A DNA stretch of 43,572 nucleotides from Bacteroidota bacterium (GCA_016191555.1 JACPVX010000086.1:1-43572), one strand, 5' to 3'. Positions 16,751 through 25,093 are shown, numbered from the stretch's first letter. The notes: generated by a model not told the origin, from the letters alone. Program-made: numbers and translations.

Positions 16751-17139
16751 ACGAAGATCGGTTTTGGTTAATACTCGACTCGGCAGATAAAGTTTCAGAA
16801 TTATAAAACTATATTTACTTTGTTAAACTTCCGTTGTCACTTCGTTCTTTCAGTACTGGGCATTGTGGCTAACGGTTAGCTTGTGGAAGGCGGGCAAATA
16901 AAAACCTGCGCCCTTCGCCAAGGTTGGTGTTCTTCACCAACATGCAACCGGACTAATCCATCATCATGCGATCGTTAGAAAATAGTTGATTCATCAGAAT
17001 AGGCTACTCGTTGATGAAGAATAGCAACGAGGACGAGGGTGGCACACGTCAATGCTTACACTGATTAGAAGACTTGTGTCTGTGAGGGGATTAAATTATT
17101 AGGTAGAACGGAAGTAACTGCAGAGATCGTGGGAGTAAG
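16751..17139. other. Gene-free interval with repeat remnants
   Basis: Holds a diverged GCGGGCAAATAAAA repeat (16862-16912), beginning with a short palindrome GCTAACGGTTAGC (about 16868-16880), an inverted hairpin (GTTGGTG / TTCTT / CACCAAC at 16923-16941), the AGTTGATTCATCAGAATAGG word (about 16984), a degenerate hairpin at 17007-17031 and a dyad copy GGCACACGTC ... CTTGTG (about 17041-17079). No ORF is supported. Confidence 0.6.
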
Positions 17140-17676
17140 TCAAACTGCTCGTTGGTGAAGAACACCACCGAGGGCGGAGAAGTTGTCGTCATCGAAGCAA
17201 ACAAAAATAACTTTGTCAATTTTATCTGAATTAGAAACAAATTCTAAAACTGAGTCAACAGCAACTCGTGCTGCATCGTTAGTCGGATATTTATAAATGC
17301 CTGTGCTGATACAAGGAAAAGCAATTGTCTTGCAGTTGTTGTCCACTGCAAGTTTCAATGAGTTTTTGTAGCAGTCGGCAAGTTTCACTTTCTCGTCCTT
17401 TTGTCCTCCGGTCCAAACTGGCCCAACAGTATGGATTACAAATTTTGCTTTCAATTTTCCAGCTGTCGTGATAACAGCTTGTCCTGTTTTACAACCACCT
17501 TGTCTTGCAATTATTTTTCTACAGTCGTCTAAAATAGCTTGTCCACCAGCTCGATGTATTGCACCGTCCACACCGCCACCGCCTAAAAGAGAAGTATTCG
17601 CAGCATTTACAATTGCGTCAACTGTCACTTTTGTGATGTCCCCTTTGAGAATTTCTATTTTAGTACTGATGTTCAT
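17140..17676 (-). CDS. Macro-domain protein, O-acetyl-ADP-ribose deacetylase-like
   Basis: A 178-residue single macro domain that should bind ADP-ribose and hydrolyse its O-acetyl or protein-linked esters. Seen: [16 protein letters not shown] (12-27), the [14 protein letters not shown] loop (32-45) and the phosphate loop ISTGIYKYP near 123-131, as in the YmdB/MacroD class. The last 13 residues ([13 protein letters not shown]) are encoded by the hairpin repeat at 17148-17172 and do not match the family, so the natural terminal helix has been lost or replaced. The catalytic part is complete and activity is likely. Confidence 0.9.
   Translation of the reverse strand: MNISTKIEILKGDITKVTVDAIVNAANTSLLGGGGVDGAIHRAGGQAILDDCRKIIARQGGCKTGQAVITTAGKLKAKFVIHTVGPVWTGGQKDEKVKLADCYKNSLKLAVDNNCKTIAFPCISTGIYKYPTNDAARVAVDSVLEFVSNSDKIDKVIFVCFDDDNFSALGGVLHQRAV
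17148..17172. repeat. Hairpin copy inside the macro-domain gene
   Basis: Arms CTCGTTGGTG and CACCACCGAG, loop AAGAA, one mismatch. It lies within the 3' end of the macro-domain reading frame and supplies its last codons. Confidence 0.65.
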
Positions 17677-17699
17677 TGTGTGTCGTCACGGCATAACAG

Positions 17700-17881
17700 C
17701 TAGCATTAGGCTATGCGCATCATTTACCCTAAAACTTGCGCGTATTTCTGTCATGTTTGTTCTTTGTTCTTTCAAATCTCGCTCTTCCCTCCCACACCTG
17801 CAAAAAAAGTCTAAAAGTCTGAATCAGGATTGGTAGGATTTTAGGATGGGCTTAAGTAGCAAGTAATAAGTAGTAATATAT
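17700..17881 (-). repeat. Mosaic intergenic module, decayed copy
   Basis: The leader (ATTAGGCTATGCGCATC at about 17705), CCCTCCCACACC (about 17788) and a partial TCTGAATCAGGAT repeat are kept. A new period-7 tract, AAGTAGC/AAGTAAT/AAGTAGT, occupies 17854-17881. Another broken AGGATTTAC-like piece is at about 17925-17937. The rest of 17677-18024 shows no gene. Confidence 0.6.
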
Positions 17882-18024
17882 AAGACAACCGTGTTGCGAG
17901 ACGGGCAGACTACTGTCTGAACCAGTATTTACAGGATGATTGAGTGGTGTGATGAGATGGGAGCTTTGTAGGGTGTTACTCAGAGAGCCGAGGCGGAGAG
18001 TCGGCCAGGACGGGGCTAGGCAGC

Positions 18025-18675
18025 TTACATACTCTTCTTTAATTTCCTAAGTGACTTGTCCCAATTGTTTCCTATCCAGAGGATCGTTGCTCCCGAGCTC
18101 TTCTCTTTGCCCGGTTTAATCAATTTAATTTCGATGTCGGCCCATCTGCAACTATTAAAGAATGCCCATTTGTCAACCCACTTATCTTGGATCGCAAAAA
18201 ACACTTGCTTGTCACCGATTTCGTCATGCTTATTTTTACTTTTTAACAACGACTTCAAAATAGCATTCTCCTTTTCAGTAATGGAATTTGATTCTATTGA
18301 TTCTCTGTCTCCGATGTTCTTGAATTTCAAATCAAGTAATTCCGAGTCCATCGTTAGTTGATACTCGTCTGTTCGACTACAATTAAATACGCTTTCTCCT
18401 GATACGTAAAACAGGTACTCCTTATTCAGCCCAAATGTCCGTCTCTCACACGAGTTTTTACCTTGTTTTAATTGAAAGGTGTTAGTCTCAAATTCTCCTT
18501 TCCAGACTTTAATTAACTCTACATCGAATGTGTAATGGTCGACCGAAACAACTCGTCCACGAAATATACGATTGGCTGATGTAGACTCTTGTTCAAATGT
18601 CAATGGAACGCACCTGCAAGCGAATGCTGTATCCACTGTCACCAATAAAATCAATACTAGTAGTACTTTGTTCAT
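18025..18675 (-). CDS. Secreted TIMP/NTR-like protein
   Basis: A 216-residue protein whose signal peptide (1-19) leaves a mature N-terminus of CRC. The start CRCVPLTFEQESTSANRIFRGRVV, followed by VWKGE, is the signature of the netrin/TIMP-like OB fold widely found in bacterial secreted proteins. Further Cys at CERR and FNCSR probably form disulfides. Bacterial members have no established role. Residues 140-216 are an extra domain with CRWADIEIKL that I do not recognise. It follows the DUF2750 gene by only 17 bases, so the two are likely co-transcribed. Confidence 0.75.
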   Translation of the reverse strand: MNKVLLVLILLVTVDTAFACRCVPLTFEQESTSANRIFRGRVVSVDHYTFDVELIKVWKGEFETNTFQLKQGKNSCERRTFGLNKEYLFYVSGESVFNCSRTDEYQLTMDSELLDLKFKNIGDRESIESNSITEKENAILKSLLKSKNKHDEIGDKQVFFAIQDKWVDKWAFFNSCRWADIEIKLIKPGKEKSSGATILWIGNNWDKSLRKLKKSM

Positions 18676-18692
18676 TGTGCTGGCTGCTGGCT

Positions 18693-19154
18693 TTAACTTG
18701 CACCTTTGATATTAATAATCTCATTTACTAAGTCGTCCAGTTGCCTGTACTTTTGTAGTTCGATTTCTTTTCCTTGATTTTTCAATTCCCGACTCAAATC
18801 AATAATTAAGTCTAGAGGGTCGACCTCAAATCCAAACATGTTAGCATCAAAACTTGTCCCAACCATCAATTCATCACCAGACATCCCCACACACCAGTTT
18901 TCAATAAAGTCGCTTAGCGAAACTTCCACTAGTTTGTAGTCTGACCAGTCGCCTTTTATACATGAGTTGGCAAGAGCCTTCTCAGCCCAAAAACATATTA
19001 GTCCAACTGGCTCACCTTCACTGTCCTCGTAGTCATTAGAGCTTGACGTGGCGAATCCTTCGCTATTTTCTAGTCCCCAAACAACCATGGTCTCACACAC
19101 TTTCTTTAAAAAGCGTTCGTGCCGTTGTCTTACTACTATTGAATTCTGTATCAT
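18693..19154 (-). CDS. DUF2750-type protein
   Basis: A 153-residue cytoplasmic protein from the ATG at 19154; an in-frame GTG at 19169 is less likely. The order of motifs (RHERFLKKVCETMVVWGLEN, GEPVGLICFWAEKALANSC, LSDFIENWCVGMS, then GTSFDANMFGFEVDPLDLI) fits the DUF2750 family, which often occurs with immunity-like or polymorphic-toxin-related genes and has no known function. It lies 43 bases downstream of the serine hydrolase gene at 19198. Confidence 0.7.
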   Translation of the reverse strand: MIQNSIVVRQRHERFLKKVCETMVVWGLENSEGFATSSSNDYEDSEGEPVGLICFWAEKALANSCIKGDWSDYKLVEVSLSDFIENWCVGMSGDELMVGTSFDANMFGFEVDPLDLIIDLSRELKNQGKEIELQKYRQLDDLVNEIINIKGAS

Positions 19155-19197
19155 TTGGTTTGGTCGCACCTATTCATACCTAGTCTGTCAAATAGAA

Positions 19198-20295
19198 TTA
19201 ATCTTTGATCAATGACTTCAATACGTATTCAAAAATATTGCGGCTTCTATAATGTCCATATCCTTGGCCGTATGCGCTGGAAGTAAGGCTTACAACCAAA
19301 TTCTCACTTGGTACAACAAACAGCACATTGCCCCCATTTCCTGATGCGTAGATGCAATCATATTTTTTGCCATGAATGTTTTTTGTAGAGTGCCACCAAA
19401 AGTATCCGTACGCATTCGCAAACGGATTGTCTATGTCAAGTTGTTTTCTTGACATCTCATTGATCCATGTCGGACTGACAATCTTTTTACCCTTCCATTG
19501 ACCTTTATTGATTACTAGTTGTCCAAGTTTTGCAAAGTCCAATGTTGATAGGTATAAATTCCCCATTGGTACTGTGCTACCATTTGGAGCCGTGTACCAA
19601 TAATACTCTCTGATGCCCAGCGGAGAAAAAAGATTTTCTTTTGCAAAGTCCGAAAGCTTTTTGCCCGATGTCTCTTCTATAATTGCGCCAACAAGCATCG
19701 GACAAATATCATTGTAAACGAATTTCTGTCCAGGACTAAAAATCATCGGTAGAGAAAGGGCGAAGTTCACCCAATGGTCCTCTGTTAACCAGTTTCCGGT
19801 ACCGCCCGGAGAATTGTTATTATCATCGTCTGCGCTAAGTCCAGAGGACATCGCAATCAAGTGTTTGATCTTAATATCTTTATGTCCGTCCGTTTTAGGT
19901 TGGATAAATTTAGGACTCGGGAAAAAATCATAAATACTTTGCTCGGTACTTTTGACTAAGCCCTTGTCAATGGCTATTCCTAAAAGTAAAGATGTCACAC
20001 TTTTACCAGCGGATCGAATATCGTGAATCGTCTCCCTCCAATAAGTATTAAAGTATTCTTCAACCACTAATTTATTGTCTTTTATTACTACTAGTCCCCT
20101 AAAGTCGTTTGGAGGATTAGTGTTAATTAATTGAATCAACTTTGCAATTGTGTCCTGACTCATTTTAACCGAAGTCAGGTCTGTACGGGGCAAATCTGAA
20201 ATAGGTTGTTTAAGCTTGTCAGCTGGATTGCTTTGTCCCATACAACTAGTACTTGCGAAGAGCGCGACTATGAAAATTTTAACTATGTCTTTCAT
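19198..20295 (-). CDS. Serine hydrolase of the beta-lactamase/PBP family, lipoprotein
   Basis: A 365-residue protein with lipobox STSC (Cys18). The class C beta-lactamase-like fold is shown by SAGK at 95-98 (the SxxK nucleophile motif), a YND at about 203 in place of the usual YxN, and a C-terminal ASGNGGNVLFVVPSENLVVSL segment in which SGN replaces the KTG/HxG box. Members of this family are mostly esterases or D-aminopeptidases, seldom true beta-lactamases. Start of a possible three-gene unit with DUF2750 and TIMP-like genes. Confidence 0.85.
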   Translation of the reverse strand: MKDIVKIFIVALFASTSCMGQSNPADKLKQPISDLPRTDLTSVKMSQDTIAKLIQLINTNPPNDFRGLVVIKDNKLVVEEYFNTYWRETIHDIRSAGKSVTSLLLGIAIDKGLVKSTEQSIYDFFPSPKFIQPKTDGHKDIKIKHLIAMSSGLSADDDNNNSPGGTGNWLTEDHWVNFALSLPMIFSPGQKFVYNDICPMLVGAIIEETSGKKLSDFAKENLFSPLGIREYYWYTAPNGSTVPMGNLYLSTLDFAKLGQLVINKGQWKGKKIVSPTWINEMSRKQLDIDNPFANAYGYFWWHSTKNIHGKKYDCIYASGNGGNVLFVVPSENLVVSLTSSAYGQGYGHYRSRNIFEYVLKSLIKD

Positions 20296-20336
20296 CTTTA
20301 ATCTTTTTGTTTACTCTGTCCCAGCGCATGGGAAAC

Positions 20337-20404
20337 AACTTTCAGCTTATTACTGGCGGGTAATTAAACCATCACCTTATCTAAAAATATAAAGATAAAT
20401 AAAG
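20337..20404 (-). repeat. GCTGGCGGGC-type intergenic repeat, copy 2
   Basis: CAGCTTATTACTGGCGGGTAA followed by ATATAAAGATAAATAAAG, matching 10972-11058 in both words and spacing. It lies between the SUKH gene and the serine hydrolase gene and is inferred to mark a unit border. Confidence 0.6.
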
Positions 20405-20414
20405 ATCAATTGCG

Positions 20415-21383
20415 TTATTCATATTTTTTTATCCGCTCAAATAGCTGTCGCTTATAGTCGTCCGTAAAAGTAAATCCACCAAATAGTTTTTTAGTTATTT
20501 GCTTTGAGTTGGCCTTTTGATCAAACCAATCTAAAAAAAAGTCCGCATAACCATTTGTTGTTATTTCATTATTCCCCATCGCAACCATTGGGGGATATTC
20601 TTTAGCAAATTGTTCTCTTGACTTAATAGTATTGTTTATGCTTAAAAGATAAAACTGTATGTCATAAGCGAGATAAGACAGCTCGTCTCCGTGGAGTCCA
20701 AAATAGCCCTTTTCACGTATCAGCTCGGTGAACAAGTTTCGAAGTGTTTTATCAAAGTTGACTGCCGTATCTTTCTTAAAGTATACTTGTAGCGTATCAG
20801 AAAATCGACCTGTCTTTATCTTTTCCAGTATATTGATTAAATCTTGTTCTGACGTATCATAAACGTCTGCACTTACAAGACCACGAATAAAGGTTTCGAA
20901 GTCCTTTGCCAAAAAGGTTTTCCTGTAATCAGATTCCTGGTCAACGTGAACAACTTCTGGTTCGCCATCCTTGCCACAATTTGAATAGTCCAGCATAATC
21001 ATATCGTGTCCGGCAGAAGGGCAGTCACAAATAAATACTCCTGTGTTAGGATAACCCCATTCTTCAATCATAAACTTGCTTCCTAAACTACCACACACAG
21101 AATAGGTCTTATTTCTGCCTATTCCCATCAGCCCGGTTATGGCAACGTGGTTGTCAGACCACGAAGTTTTTTCAGCTGTAGGAAAGCAATTCTTTTTAGG
21201 TATTCCTCCGTTATGAAGCTTCATTAATTCAATGTAGGAATTTGGTAATTTAAAGCCGAGTTCATGCTCAATAGCGTTGATTAATTCATCGGATGGTTTT
21301 GCATCAACGTACTCCTTCAAAGAATAGTCGCTGTCATCCCAAAAGTCACTGAAGTCAAAGTCTTCAAATATTTTTTGCTTCAT
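20415..21383 (-). CDS. SMI1/KNR4 (SUKH) family protein
   Basis: A 322-residue cytoplasmic protein. Residues 28-170 hold the SUKH fold: INAIEHELGFKLPNSYIELMKLHNGG is the characteristic start, followed by the IGRNKTYSV, GVFICDCPSAGHDMIMLDYS and EVVHVDQESDY segments and a closing ETFIRGL helix. The C-terminal 150 residues are helical and unassigned. SUKH proteins are frequent immunity proteins against toxin nucleases and deaminases; no toxin gene is next to it here, so an orphan immunity role is only an inference. Confidence 0.85.
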   Translation of the reverse strand: MKQKIFEDFDFSDFWDDSDYSLKEYVDAKPSDELINAIEHELGFKLPNSYIELMKLHNGGIPKKNCFPTAEKTSWSDNHVAITGLMGIGRNKTYSVCGSLGSKFMIEEWGYPNTGVFICDCPSAGHDMIMLDYSNCGKDGEPEVVHVDQESDYRKTFLAKDFETFIRGLVSADVYDTSEQDLINILEKIKTGRFSDTLQVYFKKDTAVNFDKTLRNLFTELIREKGYFGLHGDELSYLAYDIQFYLLSINNTIKSREQFAKEYPPMVAMGNNEITTNGYADFFLDWFDQKANSKQITKKLFGGFTFTDDYKRQLFERIKKYE

Positions 21384-21648
21384 TCTAATTGTTTATAAAG
21401 AGTCGATATAAAATTAGTGATACCATTCTATCTCCACAGCGAGTCTTCTCAGGGACCCTGCAGACTACTCGATTAATTATTTGTTTCTAAAAACGGTCCA
21501 CAATAAGTGAGGTTAAGGAAGATAATAATGAAACACTAAAATAGAGAGTAGGCAAACTAAGAGCAAGGATTGCCGCAAGAAATAGCTTTGGAAGACGCAG
21601 ATCGTGCCGCGTGACTCATGACCGATGATTGGTGACTGGTATAAAATA
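21384..21648. other. Gene-free interval
   Basis: No credible ORF on either strand. It contains a period-7 tract GACTCAT/GACCGAT/GATTGGT/GACTGGT at 21613-21640 and nothing else I can name. Confidence 0.5.
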
Positions 21649-21649
21649 A

Positions 21650-21700
21650 AAAAGGTCTACTCGCCCAAGTGCAGAGTGCTTGGACGAAGTAGACCTTATT
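21650..21700 (-). terminator. Rho-independent terminator
   Basis: Perfect 10-bp outer arms AAGGTCTACT and AGTAGACCTT enclose an inner CCAAG ... CTTGG stem. On the minus strand a run TTTTTTATTTT follows, giving a strong intrinsic terminator for transcripts coming from the esterase remnant and SDR side (21839-22944). Confidence 0.8.
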
Positions 21701-21838
21701 ACCCAGTGGACGGAAGTGTTATTCTTCTTCTTATTTGTAAAAGTAATACCCGATACCTTTTTAAACTCCGGGCTTGATGCCTTGAGAGCAGACTTGACAT
21801 AGCTCTTGACAGCTTTACGCCCCGCCCGACAGGACAAT

Positions 21839-22087
21839 TCATTTGCCTGCAAATCCGTTTTCAGTCAACCAGTTTTGACACCAATCAAACCATTTGCTTT
21901 TACTTTTTGGATTTTCTAGTCCAAAGCCGTGACCTCCCGCTTGGAAAATATGCAGTTCCGTTTTCACTTTCGTGCGGAGTAGTGCTTCGTGTAAAAGCAG
22001 ACTGTGTTGTACCAGAATGCGCGAATCGTCTGCGGCATGAACTATAAAAGTGGGTGGCGTCTGCGGCCACCCTGAAAACTCGAACAA
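21839..22087 (-). pseudogene. C-terminal fragment of an alpha/beta-hydrolase esterase
   Basis: About 82 codons matching the end of dienelactone-hydrolase/BD-FAE-like esterases: TFIVHAADD carries the acid residue and GGHGFGLENP the catalytic His, followed by a WFDWCQNWL helix. The N-terminal two thirds, including the Ser nucleophile, are absent, and an in-frame TGA lies directly upstream, so this is a remnant. A CGCCAAC word (22115-22121) sits 28 bases beyond its broken end, as at other unit borders. Confidence 0.75.
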
Positions 22088-22155
22088 CTCTCAAACGTTT
22101 ATAAAACTGCTGAACGCCAACTTGTAGGTTCTAGTAGCGGTAGTTATTTTTCTTA

Positions 22156-22944
22156 TTACCAGGCGATCGCCCCCGTTTCAGGATTGTTTTCTTCGCTAAA
22201 AAATTTCCCAGTCGGGCCATCGTTATGAATCAAAGCATACTTTACAATTCGTTTACCTGCATCTTCAACGGTTCCAGGTCCTCGATGTCCGTTAAAATCC
22301 GTCTTGGTGTATCCAGGGCAAACTGCATTTACTTTAAAGTTGGTGTCTTTCAGTTCGTAAGCTAATACAACGGTATACATATTCATTGCCGATTTTGAAG
22401 ATAGATAGGCAGCAGCTTTGTAATCGTAATATTTGTAGGTAGGGTCGCTATGCAAGGTAAGAGAACCCTGACTTGAACTCACATTTACAATACGAGGTTC
22501 AGATGATGTTTTCAATAAATCAATAAATGCCTGTGTAACTCTTACAACACCATATACATTCGAATCGTAAGTGGCTTTGAACTGGTCGATTGTTGTATTC
22601 AGCGCTTCTTGTGGATAGCCACCAAAGGTGCCCGCGTTGTTAATCAGTATATCCAACACTTGCGTTTTCTTACCAATTTCTGTCCGGGCATTTTTGACAG
22701 ACTCATCGTTTGTAACATCCAGCTGAATGGCTTCTACAGTGTGTAATCCCTCTGCCTTCAATTTATTAACGGCTTCTATACCATTTTCCAAATTGCGACT
22801 GCCGAGGTAAACATAAATTCCTTTTTGGGCAAGTTGTCGTGCTACTTCAAAGCCAATGCTTTTGTTAGCTCCTGTTACTAGTGCTGATTTGCGCACTTCT
22901 TTATTATTGGGTTCTTCGGTGTTTGCAATTACTTCGTCATTCAT
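22156..22944 (-). CDS. SDR-family oxidoreductase, carbonyl-reductase-like
   Basis: A 262-residue protein with TGANKSIG at 24-31, NNAG, the IVNVSSSQGSL strand with catalytic Ser, a YLSSK Tyr-Lys pair, and a VNAVCPGYTKTDFNG loop. The separated YDYKAAAYLSSK region matches carbonyl reductase-like SDRs. It is NADPH-dependent by family analogy, with unknown substrate. It has its own -7 box at 22970-22977 and lies 68 bases downstream of the AraC gene at 23013, the same pairing of SDR and AraC seen at 11-14 kb. Confidence 0.88.
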   Translation of the reverse strand: MNDEVIANTEEPNNKEVRKSALVTGANKSIGFEVARQLAQKGIYVYLGSRNLENGIEAVNKLKAEGLHTVEAIQLDVTNDESVKNARTEIGKKTQVLDILINNAGTFGGYPQEALNTTIDQFKATYDSNVYGVVRVTQAFIDLLKTSSEPRIVNVSSSQGSLTLHSDPTYKYYDYKAAAYLSSKSAMNMYTVVLAYELKDTNFKVNAVCPGYTKTDFNGHRGPGTVEDAGKRIVKYALIHNDGPTGKFFSEENNPETGAIAW

Positions 22945-22969
22945 TTTTTAGTTATTTAAATTTATGACG

Positions 22970-22977
22970 CAAAAGTA
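22970..22977 (-). promoter_or_regulatory. Bacteroidota-type -7 box (TACTTTTG)
   Basis: TACTTTTG on the minus strand, 26 bases before the ATG at 22944. It implies that the SDR gene is transcribed separately from the upstream regulator gene. Confidence 0.5.
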
Positions 22978-23012
22978 GAGAGCCGAAAATCAGAGCAGAT
23001 GGACAAATCGTT

Positions 23013-23882
23013 TTATTTACCCGACAAATCTTGGCTTTGTACAAACTCACTTACGCTTTTACCTGTACTCTTTTTGAAAAGCCTGGAGAAATAGTCGGGG
23101 TCATTAAATCCTAATTCATACGCCAATTCTTTTACCGACAGATTCGAATAACGCAATTTACGCTGCGCTTCCATCATCAAGCGGTTAGTGAAAAAATCTT
23201 TAGGCGATATGCCTGAATATTCTTTTACGAGCCGATATAAGCTGTTGGTAGTTAACGCCAATTTTTCTGCCATTGCATGGATTGATGGTTGTTCTGTCAG
23301 GCTTGTTTCTACCATTAATTTGAACTCAACAAACTTTGATAAATTGGTATTGACACTATCCATTGATTCATTTCTAAAATAAGCACTATTCAATTCTGAT
23401 AACAGCAAATTTAGGTAGGCCAATATTATTTCTGAGTCGGTCAATTGGGTATTTGTATAAAGTAATTGATTTAAGATTTCAAAAACCTTTTTTACGCGTT
23501 CCTTTGCAGTGGTATCTAAAGATATAATTTGTGAGTTTAATGGGTTCACCAAAAACGGAAAGCGTTGTGGTAGCAACGCCAATGTATTTTCATCAAACAG
23601 TACTTTGAAATATTTTAAATTGTCTGCTTTAACAGGTGGTACAAAAATTTGATTAGGCATGGCAAAAAGCAAGTTTCCTTCACCAATGGCAATGTCGTGT
23701 AAGTCCAAATTGTAGGTGATGGAGCCGCTGTCAATGAACACAACGAAATACGAAGTCAATCTACGGGGCTGGAGCTGTTTTTGTTGAATGTCAGCAGAAG
23801 GGTCCGGATTTTCATTTGAGTTAATCTTAATCTTCAACTTGTCGCTCTGTGAACTCTTTGGTTTTTCGTTTGTTTCTTGCAT
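23013..23882 (-). CDS. AraC-family transcriptional regulator
   Basis: A 289-residue protein with an N-terminal AraC-binding cupin-like part (about 35-110, including GEGNLLFAMPNQIFVPP) and a C-terminal double helix-turn-helix (about 188-280): IHAMAEKLALTTNSLYRLVKEYSG, SPKDFFTNRLMMEAQRKLRYS, and VKELAYELGFNDPDYFSRLFKKSTG. The expected target is the SDR gene immediately downstream. The effector is unknown. Confidence 0.88.
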   Translation of the reverse strand: MQETNEKPKSSQSDKLKIKINSNENPDPSADIQQKQLQPRRLTSYFVVFIDSGSITYNLDLHDIAIGEGNLLFAMPNQIFVPPVKADNLKYFKVLFDENTLALLPQRFPFLVNPLNSQIISLDTTAKERVKKVFEILNQLLYTNTQLTDSEIILAYLNLLLSELNSAYFRNESMDSVNTNLSKFVEFKLMVETSLTEQPSIHAMAEKLALTTNSLYRLVKEYSGISPKDFFTNRLMMEAQRKLRYSNLSVKELAYELGFNDPDYFSRLFKKSTGKSVSEFVQSQDLSGK

Positions 23883-24067
23883 TTTGTCTGCGCTAAAGTT
23901 TTTAAGGGTGGCGTCTTGCCATTACCGCCCGTATCAGAATGCCTATTTCTTTTATAAGCGTTACCACTATCTATGAATTTCTCCATTGCCCAGTCAACGC
24001 AGTCGTCACTGTTCACATTCGTCAAGTCCGAATAGGCAACGACTTTATAGGTCAACTCGCTGATCAT
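23883..24067 (-). pseudogene. N-terminal remnant of an unrecognised gene
   Basis: The frame opens with a protein-like stretch (MISELTYKVVAYSDLTNVNS, then DDCVDWAMEKF) using the GAC-rich codons of the cassette-like genes. After about 38 residues it turns into low-quality sequence that runs into the AraC start. I read it as the 5' end of a lost gene. Low confidence. Confidence 0.35.
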
Positions 24068-24154
24068 AGGAATACACTCTAAAGAAAAAACATTACTGCT
24101 GAAGTCCCAAGTATAAGCCCGCTGTGTTTAAATTCTTGCACGCCAAACAGATTG

Positions 24155-25093
24155 TTATCTGGCGTTTTTCTTGTCGCTTGTTACAATTTTAGCTGTCTCT
24201 TTTGCAATCCCAATGGTTGCAATTGAACCGCTATTAAATTTGAGAAAGTCTGATTCGATTCCATCACTGAATATGACTCCGCTGGTCGGCATCAGCGATT
24301 CAATTGTCAATCTATTCTGACTTTTAATAATTCCCGCGGTGATTCCAGTCTGCGTCCTGATACTCTGAAATGGTTCTCTGACGGCAAAGAGTAATTCGTT
24401 GTCTTTGAGCTTTGGTCTTTTAGGCTTCAGATTTTTTTCAAACATACCCGTCACTCCGTACGCCATATTGAAAATGGAACTTAGCCAACCGGTTGAACCT
24501 GCCGGTGTGGAGACAATCAATCCACTGGAGGAGTGCTCTTCTACTTTATTATTATACGATATTTTGTAGCGAGCCGAAATATGTGTGGATGCGCCAATAA
24601 ATAAATCATTGAATGCTAAAAGCTTTTGTCCATCATTGAGGGAAGCTTCCGCAAACCTCATTGTCTTTGATTTATAATTGTTAGCGATGACGTTTTCAAC
24701 GCCTTCGATAAAGTCTGAAGTGTCAAATGGGAGAAGTACTCCATCATATCTTTGCTTGTCCGGATTAACTGCCACGATGGGAATTCCTTTGGAATACTTG
24801 GCTGTATTTGCTACCAATCCATCCTGGCCGATGACAACGATTAAATGATTCTCAGAAAAAATAAAGGATGGCATGTAGACCCTTTCCAGGGTTTTGTGCT
24901 TGATCACTTGAGAAAGTTGAGTCTGCAGTGAATTTAACGAATATTGAAATGTATCATGCTCCATTTCATAGTCTTCGAAATTCCCCCCCAATCGTTCAAT
25001 GTAAAATTTAGCTTGGGCCTTGGTATTGAAACGTTCAATTAATGATTCCAGCCTCGTCTTATTTTTTACAATGATGGCATATTCAACGCTCAT
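24155..25093 (-). CDS. NAD-kinase-fold protein, partner of the SPFH gene
   Basis: A 312-residue protein. From about residue 80 it follows the ATP-NAD kinase layout: VVIGQDGLV (GGDG motif as GQDG at 89-92, Asp91 kept), FNDLFIG at 161-167 (NE motif as ND), SSSGLIVSTPAGSTGW at 188-203 (the conserved nucleotide-binding turn), and a C-terminal beta region ending SDGIESDF. The first 75 residues, mixed alpha/beta with an amphipathic helix, are not part of a normal NAD kinase. The start overlaps the SPFH stop by four bases (ATGA), so translation is coupled. It may phosphorylate NAD or another nucleotide or lipid; this is inference. Confidence 0.75.
   Translation of the reverse strand: MSVEYAIIVKNKTRLESLIERFNTKAQAKFYIERLGGNFEDYEMEHDTFQYSLNSLQTQLSQVIKHKTLERVYMPSFIFSENHLIVVIGQDGLVANTAKYSKGIPIVAVNPDKQRYDGVLLPFDTSDFIEGVENVIANNYKSKTMRFAEASLNDGQKLLAFNDLFIGASTHISARYKISYNNKVEEHSSSGLIVSTPAGSTGWLSSIFNMAYGVTGMFEKNLKPKRPKLKDNELLFAVREPFQSIRTQTGITAGIIKSQNRLTIESLMPTSGVIFSDGIESDFLKFNSGSIATIGIAKETAKIVTSDKKNAR

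Noticed and set aside
8137..17172. AAGAA-loop hairpins as standard intrinsic terminators
   Set aside because: No copy is followed by a T-run on the minus strand, unlike the true terminator at 21650-21700.
19198..20295. True beta-lactamase
   Set aside because: SxxK is present but the YxN and KTG boxes are replaced (YND, SGN); the esterase/peptidase-like branch is more likely.
21616..21852. 78-codon minus-strand ORF
   Set aside because: Runs through the terminator hairpin and a heptamer tract; no protein-like sequence.
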